DNA of 27,292 bases from JBLNDG01 sp050261415 (GCA_050261415.1 JBLNDG010000206.1:1-27292), one strand, 5' to 3'. Counted from the first letter of the stretch, positions 1 to 7,992 are shown. Notes: generated by a model not told the origin, from the letters alone. Made by a program: numbers and translations.

Positions 1-852
1 TACGGCGCAGTAAGAGAGCTTGCGGAAATATTCGTAATATCCTTTAACCCCACAGCCCCGGACTCATTTTACAGTATCTCCACCATTATAGTAGCTGCCT
101 ACGCTGTTAAAAAGGGCCTCGAAGTAATAGCCAGAGTTAATCAGATTCTATTACCCTTTGGAATCATTGTGCTGTTTTTTATCGCTGCTATAAATATATC
201 GAAAATTGACTTGAGTAACTTTCTGCCGATATTATATAACGGTATTTTTCCAAGTATCCGCGGAGCCTTATTGATAAATGCATGGATAACAGAAAGTGTA
301 ATACTGCTCCAAATTTTACCCTATGTAAGAGATAAGGAAAAAATACGGTTGTATACTAATATTTCAGTTCTTGTACTGGGAGGTAGCCTGCTGGCAGGTG
401 TTCTGACAATTTCAGTTCTTGGTGTAACAGTTACAGAAAGAATGCTTTTCCCGGCGTTGCAGTACATAAAAATTGCATCTATAGGACCCCAGATAACCAA
501 TCTTGATTTAAGTATAATGGTGGTCTGGATTTCCGGCATATTCATCAAAATTTCTACAACATACTATGCTGGAGTACTTTCAATCTCACAAATCTTTGGG
601 CTGAAAACCTATAAAAATATGATAATCCCGTTCGGGCTGCTTATAATAGCGTTTTCCATATACACTTATAAAAATGTTTCAGACCTGATACATGACTTAC
701 ACTACATCTTTCCTTTTTTAATGCTTCTGGTAGCCTTTGTGATCCCATCCATACTGCTTGCTGTATCATTTATCAGAAAACCACCGTTAGGGGACGAGAA
801 GCAGCAAGCCGACAATGTATCAAACCAAAACTCTGCCAGGAAGGATGCATAA
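1..852 (+). CDS. GerAB-type spore germination permease (5'-truncated by window edge)
   Basis: The reading frame is open from base 1 to the stop at 850-852, so about 283 C-terminal residues are present and the start lies upstream of the window. The protein is strongly hydrophobic, with repeated membrane segments and short polar loops. It matches the C-terminal two thirds of endospore germination permeases (GerAB/Spore_permease, APC superfamily), which normally have about 360 residues and ten membrane helices. Recognisable features are an early TAPDSFYS loop, a central PSIRGAL stretch and a polar, Lys/Gln-rich C-terminal tail. In characterised systems this subunit binds the germinant in the spore inner membrane together with GerAA and GerAC. 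The next gene starts at the base after its stop. The matching GerAA and GerAC genes lie on the opposite strand at 4468-7348. The family call is confident; the germinant cannot be read from the sequence. Confidence 0.85.
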   Translation, partial: YGAVRELAEIFVISFNPTAPDSFYSISTIIVAAYAVKKGLEVIARVNQILLPFGIIVLFFIAAINISKIDLSNFLPILYNGIFPSIRGALLINAWITESVILLQILPYVRDKEKIRLYTNISVLVLGGSLLAGVLTISVLGVTVTERMLFPALQYIKIASIGPQITNLDLSIMVVWISGIFIKISTTYYAGVLSISQIFGLKTYKNMIIPFGLLIIAFSIYTYKNVSDLIHDLHYIFPFLMLLVAFVIPSILLAVSFIRKPPLGDEKQQADNVSNQNSARKDA

Positions 853-1308
853 ATGGAATATAAATTTTTTTATGGATCGATTATAGCCGTATGGATAATA
901 CTTTTTGTAGCCTTGGCCTTCCGGCCGTTGAGGTTAAGGAATGCACTGGTTGCCGTGGCAGGGGTAGGTTATTCACTTCTTTTTGATGCAACCTTAGGGG
1001 AGTATCTCGGCCTTTATTATTATATCAAGCCCTCCGCTTCGATTTTATATATAATATTATCAGCTGTGGCGCTTTATCCGGTAATAGAGGTAATATTCAC
1101 ACTGTTTCTTCCGGAAAAAACCATGCCCATACTTATATATACCACAGTGTGGCTGCTTCTAATGCTGGCTCATGAAATTGCAAGTCTAATGACAAAAACA
1201 ATAGTGTTTACCGGTTGGAAAGTGTTCCCCTGGTCGATTCTTGCCTATATAACTACCTTCACCTGGATTAATGTATTCTATGGCTACCTAAAGAAAAGAG
1301 GCCTATAA
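853..1308 (+). CDS. Small multi-pass membrane protein, CBO0543-like
   Basis: 151 residues, almost entirely membrane-embedded: about five hydrophobic segments with short charged loops and a KKRGL C-terminus. Its ATG directly follows the GerAB stop, and an AGGAAGG-type ribosome binding site lies inside the end of gerAB, so the two are probably translated together. Length, topology and position after a germination permease resemble the CBO0543-family hypothetical membrane proteins of clostridia; this is recognition by resemblance, not a proven assignment. No catalytic motif is visible. A role as an accessory of the germinant receptor in the spore inner membrane is inferred from context only. It converges on the flavoprotein gene at 1321-2394, with a 12-base gap between stop codons. 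Confidence 0.7.
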   Translation: MEYKFFYGSIIAVWIILFVALAFRPLRLRNALVAVAGVGYSLLFDATLGEYLGLYYYIKPSASILYIILSAVALYPVIEVIFTLFLPEKTMPILIYTTVWLLLMLAHEIASLMTKTIVFTGWKVFPWSILAYITTFTWINVFYGYLKKRGL

Positions 1309-1320
1309 TACATATAAGCC

Positions 1321-2394
1321 TCACCTGTTAGATTTTCTCAGTATAAGCTTGCTCGCCAGAGCACCATATTTTCCAATATTGAAGTTTGTTGAATACAACA
1401 ACTGCCTTACTCCCGGCAATCCTACTCCGGTAACAACCATATCATAGGTTGGATTGTCAAGCTTGTTGAACATTTTTCTGACCTGTCTCATCTGGAGGTT
1501 CCTATCCATTATTTTTTTTATTTGCTTTTCAAAATCCAGTCCCAGAACAATGGTCCGGGCGGCTGCTGCGGCCATGGTTGCAGCGTTAAGAGACCCAAAA
1601 CCCAGGAAGGGTTCAATACCTCCCCCGGCATTTCCTATGAATATAAGGTTCCCCAGCACATGGGGATAAACATAACCGCTTTTATGCTCCAGTGTAAATT
1701 CTTCCACAATTGGATTCTTTATATTTTCACCGTAAAGGAAAAGCTCCCAATACCTGTCTATCTCCTTCTCATTCACATCGGTAGTTATGATGACTATTGC
1801 AGCTCTTTCCTTATCAAATGGGGCCATGTAGGCATAACCATCCTTGAAGTAGTCCTTGTTCACCCACATTACTAGCCTGTTCGGGTCGAAGTCTCCCAGT
1901 ATTACTGCTCCTCTTACATAAGTTTTAAGCCATTCCTGCCACAAGCCCAACTCTTCTGCATAGGAAGAATTGCCGTTAGCTACAACTACATAGTCAAATT
2001 CCTTTGACAAGGTCTCATAATCCCCAACTTCGCTGAGGTAAACTTTTGTATGCTTCAGCTTGTCGTATATCTGGAGCTTTATTGAATCTGCATCCTTTGA
2101 ATATTTGAAGAAATAGCCGTAAAACCCTCTTATTGTCGTTCTCTTATTTGGAGCAATGTGTTCAAGTACATTTATAGTCCTTAACGGATGAATATCAATA
2201 TTCAAATCCTTCTTAAGGAATTTAATAATGTCAGGTACCGGCCTGTGAGAGATATTCAGAACTGCTGCAACATGGTTAATCTGTTCTCCTATGAAGCTGT
2301 TTTTTTCAAAAATAACAGGCTTCACCCCCAATCTTTCAAGTTCATGGGCACAGTAAAGCCCCGCTAGCCCTGCTCCGATTATTGCAACTTTCAT
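1321..2394 (-). CDS. FAD-dependent oxidoreductase, geranylgeranyl-reductase/PHBH-like fold (flavoprotein 1)
   Basis: 357 residues. The N-terminus (residues 1-31) is a Rossmann dinucleotide site, VAIIGAGLAGLYCAHELE followed by a strand ending in FEK, where the Glu should bind the FAD ribose. A second FAD-contact motif lies near residues 253-275 (FIGNAGG, EPFLGFGSLNA), arranged as in the geranylgeranyl reductase/lycopene cyclase/p-hydroxybenzoate hydroxylase group. The GD usual in that motif is GN here. No signal peptide or membrane helix is seen. The ATG overlaps the stop of a 31-codon ORF (TAATG), and two CotF-like genes lie further upstream in the same operon. A second gene of the same type runs divergently at 3127-4215. 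Substrate unknown. Location between germination genes suggests a sporulation role, which is inference. Confidence 0.75.
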   Translation of the reverse strand: MKVAIIGAGLAGLYCAHELERLGVKPVIFEKNSFIGEQINHVAAVLNISHRPVPDIIKFLKKDLNIDIHPLRTINVLEHIAPNKRTTIRGFYGYFFKYSKDADSIKLQIYDKLKHTKVYLSEVGDYETLSKEFDYVVVANGNSSYAEELGLWQEWLKTYVRGAVILGDFDPNRLVMWVNKDYFKDGYAYMAPFDKERAAIVIITTDVNEKEIDRYWELFLYGENIKNPIVEEFTLEHKSGYVYPHVLGNLIFIGNAGGGIEPFLGFGSLNAATMAAAAARTIVLGLDFEKQIKKIMDRNLQMRQVRKMFNKLDNPTYDMVVTGVGLPGVRQLLYSTNFNIGKYGALASKLILRKSNR

Positions 2395-2489
2395 TATTCG
2401 GATCCCCCGTATTTTTTTAGAATCTTAAACCAGATATAGACAAGAACACTTATTGCTACCGTATAAAAAGTATAAAGCACCATGCTCAT
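2394..2489 (-). CDS. 31-residue single-pass membrane microprotein
   Basis: Reading the minus strand from ATG at 2489 gives a 31-residue product ending in TAA at 2394-2396. It consists of a short polar N-terminus, one hydrophobic segment of about 20 residues (LYTFYTVAISVLVYIWF) and a basic tail KILKKYGGSE. An AAGGG-type ribosome binding site lies six bases upstream. The stop overlaps the flavoprotein 1 start by one base, a typical coupling arrangement. The CotF-like gene upstream ends 51 bases before it. The size, membrane helix with positive tail, spacing and coupling favour a real small protein over chance. I do not recognise a family. It might anchor or help assemble the flavoprotein at a membrane, which is speculative. 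Confidence 0.55.
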   Translation of the reverse strand: MSMVLYTFYTVAISVLVYIWFKILKKYGGSE

Positions 2490-2540
2490 AGTAACCCTTC
2501 TTTACTGTTGCAACTGTTATAGAATACAAAAGTCCTCCCA

Positions 2541-2768
2541 TCAAAATTTGGACTTCTTAGGTATTATTTTAGCTATCAATCCAGTAGTACCTTTATTCCT
2601 TTCTATTTTTTGCTGTATCTTTATGATATCCCTCATCTCATCATCCCTGAGCTGGGTAAAAACCTGCCGCACCTCAGGATTTCTCACATTTATCAGGTTT
2701 TCATTGTAAGAAACCTGGTTCATCGCTCTATACTGGAGCAAATCCTTAAGAATATCCAGATCTTCCAT
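2541..2768 (-). CDS. Small CotF-like spore coat family protein
   Basis: 75 residues, acidic N-terminus (MEDLDILKDLL), predicted all-helical. The segment NPEVRQVFTQLRDDEMRDI is the pattern of the second helix of CotF/spore-coat small ferritin-like proteins. ATG at 2768 is chosen because AGAGGTG sits five bases upstream. A GTG two codons earlier would overlap that ribosome binding site. It lies 12 bases downstream of another small helical protein gene and upstream of the membrane microprotein and flavoprotein 1. A structural coat or coat-associated role is inferred from the family. The C-terminus is basic (KIIPKKSKF). Confidence 0.65.
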   Translation of the reverse strand: MEDLDILKDLLQYRAMNQVSYNENLINVRNPEVRQVFTQLRDDEMRDIIKIQQKIERNKGTTGLIAKIIPKKSKF

Positions 2769-2780
2769 AGGCACACCTCT

Positions 2781-2987
2781 TTACTGTATCTTCAGCTTTA
2801 TCATTTTGTCTTTCATCACTCTAACATGCTCCTCTGAGGTTTTTTTAAATTCCTTTATAATCTCTTTGAGTTCCTTGTTCTTGATCAGTGAGTAATAGTC
2901 CTCATATTTTTTTAAGAGCAGCTCTTCTTTATCCAGGGAATTCCTGAAAACAATACTCAGCATATATTCCTGCGAAAATTCCTCCAC
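2781..2987 (-). CDS. Small helical protein, CotF/ferritin-like, GTG start
   Basis: 68 residues, predicted to form two amphipathic helices rich in Lys and Glu, with a KKTSEEHVRVMKDKM segment like the C-terminal helix of CotF-like or rubrerythrin-like domains. The GTG start is supported by AGGAGG six bases upstream. It lacks the full set of iron-ligand E..E..H motifs of a complete ferritin-like domain, so metal binding is doubtful. It is the first gene of a four-gene minus-strand operon (this gene, second CotF-like gene, microprotein, flavoprotein 1). A coat or coat-assembly role is inferred. Confidence 0.6.
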   Translation of the reverse strand: MEEFSQEYMLSIVFRNSLDKEELLLKKYEDYYSLIKNKELKEIIKEFKKTSEEHVRVMKDKMIKLKIQ

Positions 2988-3126
2988 AATATCCCTCCTT
3001 TGGAATCATATTGTACATTAGGGACGGATGCATATTATTACATAAAATACACACAAATATTTTTAGCAGCTTTACAGATATTATTCTTGAATGGTTTGAA
3101 AATACTAACCCCCAGAGGTGAACAGT

Positions 3127-4215
3127 ATGAAAGCAGCAATTATCGGTGCAGGAGTATCCGGTCTGTCCTGTGCCATAGAACTTGAAAGACACGGCATAAA
3201 GCCGGTTATTTTTGAGAAAAGGAGTCATGTCAGTGAAGCACTTATGTATTCTGCCATATGGCCGAGAATTATAAACAGACCTATACAGGACCCAATAAAA
3301 TATATAAACAGGGAGTATGGAATCCAATTGACACCTTTAAGCAATATAAAGAGAATGGTCCTGTTTTCCCCGAATAAAAGTGCCGTACAAAGGGGAAGCC
3401 TCGGATATATTTTTAAGAGGGGGGCAGAAAGCTATTCTCTTGAAAATCAGTTAATAAAATATTTAAATACCCATGTAACTTTTAATAAATATATAGAAAT
3501 CGAAGATATAAAGGATGATTATGATTATATAATTGTTGCCAGCGCTACCAGCCTGATTCCAAAAAAGCTTGGTGTATGGACTGATACCTTTAATGCCGTT
3601 GCCAGAGTTGCAACAGTTTTGGGAGATTTTGTGCCTTCTGAGGTTATTATGTGGATGAATACCAAATATGCCAAGAACGCTTTCTGCTATCTTGTGCCGA
3701 ACAGCACCAAAGAAGCATCCCTTGTCCAGATAGTGAACGGAATAACAAGCTATGAGATGGATTACTACTGGAAGGAGTTCCTTTTCACAGAGAACATAGA
3801 TTATAATATATCTTTAGTTATAGACACCGAGCATGACAATGGCCTTACGATACCTATGCAATTAGAAAATATATTATTTGTAGGAAATGCCGGCGGCTTT
3901 ACAAATGACCTCCTCGGCTGCGGCGGGCTAAATGCAATAGAAAGCGGCATGCTGGCCGCAAGGGCGATTATATACGGAAAGGATTATAATGCGCTTGTTG
4001 AGCCGATATTCAAGGATATACTACAACTCCACGAGTACCGCAGAACAATGAATGCCTTTGACAACCTTGAGTTTGACAGGTTTATTGCAATATTAGGAAT
4101 TCCTGTATTAAAGAATACAATATATAATAACCCTTTCTTCAGAATCACAAAATCAGCGATCTATGCAAAATTCTACAACATGCTGGCCGGCGGCAGGAGA
4201 ACCTCTGTAAAGTAA
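3127..4215 (+). CDS. FAD-dependent oxidoreductase, paralogue of flavoprotein 1 (flavoprotein 2)
   Basis: 362 residues from ATG 3127. The start is chosen because AGAGGTG at 3114-3120 sits six bases upstream and the protein then begins MKAAIIGAG, aligned with MKVAIIGAG of flavoprotein 1; an in-frame GTG at 3118 lies inside the ribosome binding site. It has the N-terminal FAD Rossmann motif (IIGAGVSGLSCAIELERHG, then VIFEK) and the second FAD motif near residue 254 (FVGNAGGFTNDLLGCGGLNA). The paralogues share length, the IINRPI/ISHRPV region, LGDF, MW and YYW/RYWELF segments, and the C-terminal half. The usual Asp of the second motif is Asn in both. The gene diverges from the coat-like operon and converges on the small membrane gene at 4219 with three bases between stops. 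Substrate unknown. Confidence 0.75.
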   Translation: MKAAIIGAGVSGLSCAIELERHGIKPVIFEKRSHVSEALMYSAIWPRIINRPIQDPIKYINREYGIQLTPLSNIKRMVLFSPNKSAVQRGSLGYIFKRGAESYSLENQLIKYLNTHVTFNKYIEIEDIKDDYDYIIVASATSLIPKKLGVWTDTFNAVARVATVLGDFVPSEVIMWMNTKYAKNAFCYLVPNSTKEASLVQIVNGITSYEMDYYWKEFLFTENIDYNISLVIDTEHDNGLTIPMQLENILFVGNAGGFTNDLLGCGGLNAIESGMLAARAIIYGKDYNALVEPIFKDILQLHEYRRTMNAFDNLEFDRFIAILGIPVLKNTIYNNPFFRITKSAIYAKFYNMLAGGRRTSVK

Positions 4216-4218
4216 TCG

Positions 4219-4449
4219 TCACTCATGACCTGCGCCAAAGAAATAGTGGGAAATGGGATCAAAAATAATCATTATCAGTTTGTTTGGATTTGGCAATTTC
4301 CAATCAAATATTATCGCATTGCTGTACACAAGGGCGGTAAGCATAATAACAAGGTACAAAGTTAACTCCTTCTTGTCCTTTTGCTTTAGTAGTGCTTTCA
4401 TTCCGATAACCCCAAGCACTACGTATCCCACAGTCATTAAAATTGCCAA
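4219..4449 (-). CDS. Small two-helix membrane protein at the end of the gerAA-gerAC operon
   Basis: 76 residues with two hydrophobic segments (about residues 3-19 and 29-48) separated by a Lys-rich loop (KQKDKKE), and an aromatic, His-containing tail. The TTG start has AGGAGG eight bases upstream; an ATG four codons later is too far from that site. It follows GerAC by 18 bases on the same strand, so it is very likely the last gene of the gerAA-gerAC transcript. Small proteins of this kind occur beside some germination receptor genes (GerD/GerAD-like accessory idea), but I cannot assign a named family. Function is not known from the sequence. Confidence 0.6.
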   Translation of the reverse strand: MAILMTVGYVVLGVIGMKALLKQKDKKELTLYLVIMLTALVYSNAIIFDWKLPNPNKLIMIIFDPISHYFFGAGHE

Positions 4450-4467
4450 AGTATCACCCTCCTACTT

Positions 4468-5700
4468 CTACTCCTTTGCCTTAATGCCGTTTTGTGTCTC
4501 TCCCATTCTCTTAAGTGTTACTTTTACCGAATAGCTGACCTCTACTTCAGGGTACAGTTCTTCCCATTGGTCTTTTACTGTCCTCCATACTGCCGGTTTT
4601 TTCTTGAATAAGGTATTACCAAAGCCGAAGATATCCGATTTGTATTCCTTCTGTGCCTTTTTTACAGCAGCTTCCATTTCCTTTTTGATTGATTCTGCAA
4701 GCGCCTTTTCTGCTTTCTTTATCGTAGCTGTACTATTCAGATCAATACTTTCTTCACTCTCAGTAAGCCTGCATTTTGCTTCCACCTTCACCTTGAAAGT
4801 AATCTTATCTCCGGAAACCTCAGGTTCAATGCTGCTTTTGGAGCCGATGGATTCTGCCGACAATATTCCTTTCCCTTCATAGTTAACTATTGAAAGAGTA
4901 CCGATTTTAGTCTTGCCTACAACCCATAGAAAGCCTCTTGTTTCAATATCGCTAAGGAAGCCTACCAAGCTACTGCCCTTAAAAACCGTACTCCCCTCCA
5001 AAAACATTACCTTCTGGGTTCCAAAGGGCTTGTCAAACTGCATGTATTTTTCCCTGTTTGTTGAAAATGTAACCATATTTTCATCAATAAAGCCTACATG
5101 CCCTGCCACGCTCCCCGTATATTCCGCCGAGTATGCTTCCAGAAACTCCCTGAGATCCGGTATATAGCTTTTTGACCACTTCTTGGAACTCAATATGCCG
5201 CCTTCAAGTTCACTGTAAAGACTGCTTTCAATATCCGCAGGTAATGCCAGGATGTCAGCAGCAAGGCCTTTGCTGACAAGAATTTTAATATTTAGCCTTG
5301 TCTCCCTGTTCCTTAGCAGGTAGTCGATAATACTATCAATCCCGTGCCGTGCGGCCTCCTCTCCTATAATCACTATGTCGTCCTGCACCCATGTAAGGTT
5401 TTTTGTAGCAGTTTTACGAAGGTTCTTACTGGCATCCATCGGGCTTTCACCTATAGCGCTGCCTATCCAGGTATTCGATCTGTCAGGCTGCTGCATAGCC
5501 CCGCCCCCAGCAGGCACTGCAGCCAGCACAGTCATCTGGTACTTATGCCCCTCCAGCAGGTCAATACCAGTTGTTACAACAATACCGGTATTTGTGAGTT
5601 CCTCCTGCCCCCAGCAGCCGCTGGAAACAGCAAGTATAAGCATTAATATATTCAGCAATATAAACCTTTTGATCAAGAGCCTATATTTTAATATTTTCAA
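4468..5700 (-). CDS. Ger(x)C family spore germination lipoprotein (GerAC-like)
   Basis: 410 residues. The N-terminal signal with basic start (KYRLLIKRF), hydrophobic core and lipobox AVSSGC gives a lipidated Cys near residue 29, followed by WGQEELTNTGIVVTTGIDL, the conserved start of mature Ger(x)C proteins. The rest matches the family layout: N-terminal domain up to about residue 205, then the C-terminal Ger(x)C domain ending in a VSYSVKVTLKR strand. Length is normal for the family. The TTG start is supported by a GGTGA site six bases upstream. GerAC lipoproteins sit on the outer face of the spore inner membrane as part of the germinant receptor. The gene follows gerAA by 37 bases. Confidence 0.9.
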   Translation of the reverse strand: MKILKYRLLIKRFILLNILMLILAVSSGCWGQEELTNTGIVVTTGIDLLEGHKYQMTVLAAVPAGGGAMQQPDRSNTWIGSAIGESPMDASKNLRKTATKNLTWVQDDIVIIGEEAARHGIDSIIDYLLRNRETRLNIKILVSKGLAADILALPADIESSLYSELEGGILSSKKWSKSYIPDLREFLEAYSAEYTGSVAGHVGFIDENMVTFSTNREKYMQFDKPFGTQKVMFLEGSTVFKGSSLVGFLSDIETRGFLWVVGKTKIGTLSIVNYEGKGILSAESIGSKSSIEPEVSGDKITFKVKVEAKCRLTESEESIDLNSTATIKKAEKALAESIKKEMEAAVKKAQKEYKSDIFGFGNTLFKKKPAVWRTVKDQWEELYPEVEVSYSVKVTLKRMGETQNGIKAKE

Positions 5701-5737
5701 TAGAAATCACCGTTTTTCAGTTTTTTTGTATATCGGT

Positions 5738-7348
5738 TTATTTTTTAACTTCCTTAACTCTATCGCTTTCCATATATGAGGGCTTGTTCCTGAGCGCCCA
5801 TGAAGGTAATTTGATGAAAGTCTCCTTAAGCCCTTTGGGCTGCAACGGAGATATGGGCGATAGGTACGGGACCCCGAAGCTGCGCAGCGATACAAGGTGT
5901 ACCAGCAGGAGCAATCCGCCCATAATGAGGCCGAAAATTCCTGACGTAGAAGCAAGCACCATCATCGGAAACCTCATTACGCTTATCTGTCTGGCTGAGT
6001 TAATCTTCGGTATGAGGAAGGATGACAATCCTGTTACAGCTACCACTATAATCATTAATGGTGATACCAAGCCTGCCTGTACTGATATTTGGCCTATTAC
6101 AAGGGCTCCCACTATGCTTAGCGCCTGGCTTATGCTGCCCGGAAGCCTGATTGCCACTTCCCTTATTATTTCAAAGGTCAATTCCAGCAGGAAGGCTTCA
6201 ACCAGCGCGGGAAAAGGAACATTTGCCCGGGCTGTCACTACTGATAAGAGAAGGTGTGGGGGCAGCATCTCAGGGTGAAAGGTAGTTATTGCTATGTACA
6301 GGGAAGGCGCTCCCAAAGCTATGAAAAAGGCCGCATACCTCATTATCTTTGCCATGGTTACAAAATAGTATCTGTTGTAATAATCCTCTGCTGATGTAAA
6401 TAGATAAGGGAAGGTAGTAGGAGCAATTATTGCAAAAGGAGTACCATCCACAAGTATGACAAACCTGCCTTCAGCCAAAGCCGCTGTACATACATCAGGC
6501 CTTTCAGTGACATCCATCTGAGGGAAGGGCGATAGTGAATCATCTTCAATGAAATCCTGTATCTGCCCGCTGTCCAGGATTAAATCAATATTGACAGAGT
6601 TTAATCTCCTTCTCGCCTCTTCTATAACGCCTTCATCAGCAATACCCTTGACATAAGCTAATATAACATTTGTCCTGCTCTGTTTTCCAATTTCAAACTT
6701 TTCTGTTTTCAACCCGGAGATTTTGAGCCTTCTTCTGATCATTGTCACATTAGTACCTACATCCTCAATAAATGCTTCCTGAGGTCCCCTAAGCACCGAC
6801 TCAATCTTTGCTTCGCTAATGCTTCTGGTTTTTAAACCACCGGCGCTTATCGAGATTGCTTTTTCACAGCCCTCTATAAAAAGTATGCAGTATGCATCAA
6901 GTATCCGCTTCACTGCATCTTTCAGCAGATATACCTCTGAAAAGTCACTTACCGAGAGTATCACATTCTCCAATACTTTAACCGTTTCCCCGGTATTTTC
7001 CGTTATATCCTTGCAGTCGTAATCCTGGAGGGATATCAGCGGATTTATTATACTCCTGCTTACTATCTCCTTATTAACCATTCCATTCATATATACAGCA
7101 AAGCATTTTCTCCCGCATGAACCCAGCGGAAAGCCTCTGAAGGCAATATCACAGCAGCTGCTGAACACTTCTTTCAGAAAACTCATATTATATTCCAGGC
7201 TTTGTGACACCCTTATATCCTCTAAAGCTCCATCAACCGTTATTTGGATACTTGCAGCCTTAGCCTGCTGGTTCTTGCTGCTGCCTATTTTTATTCCCGG
7301 GTTTTTGTCCAGCTTTACAGGAGCCTTGGTCAATTTGTATTTTTTCAT
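5738..7348 (-). CDS. GerA family spore germination protein, GerAA-like
   Basis: 536 residues from ATG 7348. The N-terminal cytosolic part (about residues 1-290) contains the conserved FPQMDVTERPDVCTAALAEG block followed by VDGTPFAIIAPTTF. It is followed by about five membrane helices from residue 330 onward, including the LLPPHLLLSVVTARANVPFP-type loop, and a polar C-terminal tail. This is the GerA receptor A subunit (PF03323), recently described for relatives as a nutrient-gated ion channel in the spore membrane. Start choice is uncertain: an AGGGGG site lies 12 bases before this ATG but only three bases before an in-frame TTG at 7357. It is the first gene of the operon gerAA-gerAC-small membrane gene; the gerAB-type gene is on the other strand at 1-852. 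Confidence 0.9.
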   Translation of the reverse strand: MKKYKLTKAPVKLDKNPGIKIGSSKNQQAKAASIQITVDGALEDIRVSQSLEYNMSFLKEVFSSCCDIAFRGFPLGSCGRKCFAVYMNGMVNKEIVSRSIINPLISLQDYDCKDITENTGETVKVLENVILSVSDFSEVYLLKDAVKRILDAYCILFIEGCEKAISISAGGLKTRSISEAKIESVLRGPQEAFIEDVGTNVTMIRRRLKISGLKTEKFEIGKQSRTNVILAYVKGIADEGVIEEARRRLNSVNIDLILDSGQIQDFIEDDSLSPFPQMDVTERPDVCTAALAEGRFVILVDGTPFAIIAPTTFPYLFTSAEDYYNRYYFVTMAKIMRYAAFFIALGAPSLYIAITTFHPEMLPPHLLLSVVTARANVPFPALVEAFLLELTFEIIREVAIRLPGSISQALSIVGALVIGQISVQAGLVSPLMIIVVAVTGLSSFLIPKINSARQISVMRFPMMVLASTSGIFGLIMGGLLLLVHLVSLRSFGVPYLSPISPLQPKGLKETFIKLPSWALRNKPSYMESDRVKEVKK

Positions 7349-7439
7349 ATGTGGCAATGACCCCCTGAATTATACAGGATTATAGCCTCTATTTACACAT
7401 TTGTATTATTTGCTTTGCCTTTCAATTTATTCCTTAAAT

Positions 7440-7482
7440 AAAAAAAGACAGCCGCCACGGCAATAAATGCCGCCTGCTGTCT
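7440..7482 (-). terminator. Rho-independent terminator after the GNAT gene
   Basis: A seven-base-pair outer stem (AGACAGC at 7446-7452 with GCTGTCT at 7476-7482) encloses a five-base-pair inner stem (7458-7462 with 7468-7472). Read on the minus strand, the hairpin is followed by a run of six U residues at 7440-7445. It lies 21 bases past the GNAT stop and well before gerAA. Confidence 0.75.
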
Positions 7483-7503
7483 AAAGGTACATACCAGAAT
7501 TAC

Positions 7504-7992
7504 TTATAGCAACTTGTGGAATATTATGTCATCTATATAATCTTTTGTTTGCTCATCAAAATGATGCCTGTATACAACTCCCGATACAGTAAAGCCCAAC
7601 CGGAGCGCAAGACTGATCGACGGAATGTTGTCACTATAGATATAAAGCCTTGCAAGGGACACCCCATCCTTCCTCATATCCTCAAGGCCTGAGAGGACAA
7701 GCTCTTTTGAAATACCCTTGCTCCTGTAATCCGGATGAGTTGCCACTGATAGGACTGCGGAATGCCTTGTACCTGAATCATTGCCTCTTATAGCTCTCAT
7801 AGCAGACAATACCCCATCTCCATTTTCTGCAATGTAGAGAAAAATACTGTCGTTTCCAAGCCATTTCTTCAGTTCACGTTTATCCGGAATTTCCACAAAG
7901 GATACCCCGGCATTTTCTTCCTTGAGAAGCTCAAAAAGCTCCCAGACCTTGTCAACATCGCTTAAATGCATTGGCCTATATACTATCTCCAT
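7504..7992 (-). CDS. GNAT-family N-acetyltransferase
   Basis: 162 residues, a full single GNAT domain. The acetyl-CoA pyrophosphate-binding motif A is visible as VATHPDYRSKGISKELV (residues about 92-108), and motif B as the SISLALRLGF segment near residues 127-136. Substrate specificity is not predictable. An AGAGGTGAAGG ribosome binding site precedes the ATG. It has its own promoter-like sequence (8039-8067) and terminator (7440-7482), so it is probably monocistronic. It is not obviously linked in function to the germination genes downstream. Confidence 0.85.
   Translation of the reverse strand: MEIVYRPMHLSDVDKVWELFELLKEENAGVSFVEIPDKRELKKWLGNDSIFLYIAENGDGVLSAMRAIRGNDSGTRHSAVLSVATHPDYRSKGISKELVLSGLEDMRKDGVSLARLYIYSDNIPSISLALRLGFTVSGVVYRHHFDEQTKDYIDDIIFHKLL

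Noticed and set aside
1298..1322. Imperfect hairpin between the convergent CBO0543-like and flavoprotein 1 genes
   Set aside because: Interrupted stem overlapping both stop regions, and no U tract on either strand.
3005..3049. Possible sigma-E or sigma-K promoter elements before flavoprotein 2 (TCATATT at 3006-3012, CATATTAT at 3031-3038, CATAAAATA at 3041-3049)
   Set aside because: Spacings do not fit either consensus well (18 and 15 bases), and AT-rich DNA gives such matches often.
5784..6278. Long plus-strand open frame opposite gerAA
   Set aside because: Codon shadow of a clearly conserved gene, without a ribosome binding site or recognisable protein.
7379..7384. TATAAT on the minus strand upstream of gerAA
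   Set aside because: No -35 box or TGn extension at a suitable distance, and gerA operons usually use the forespore sigma-G factor, whose boxes I could not find here.
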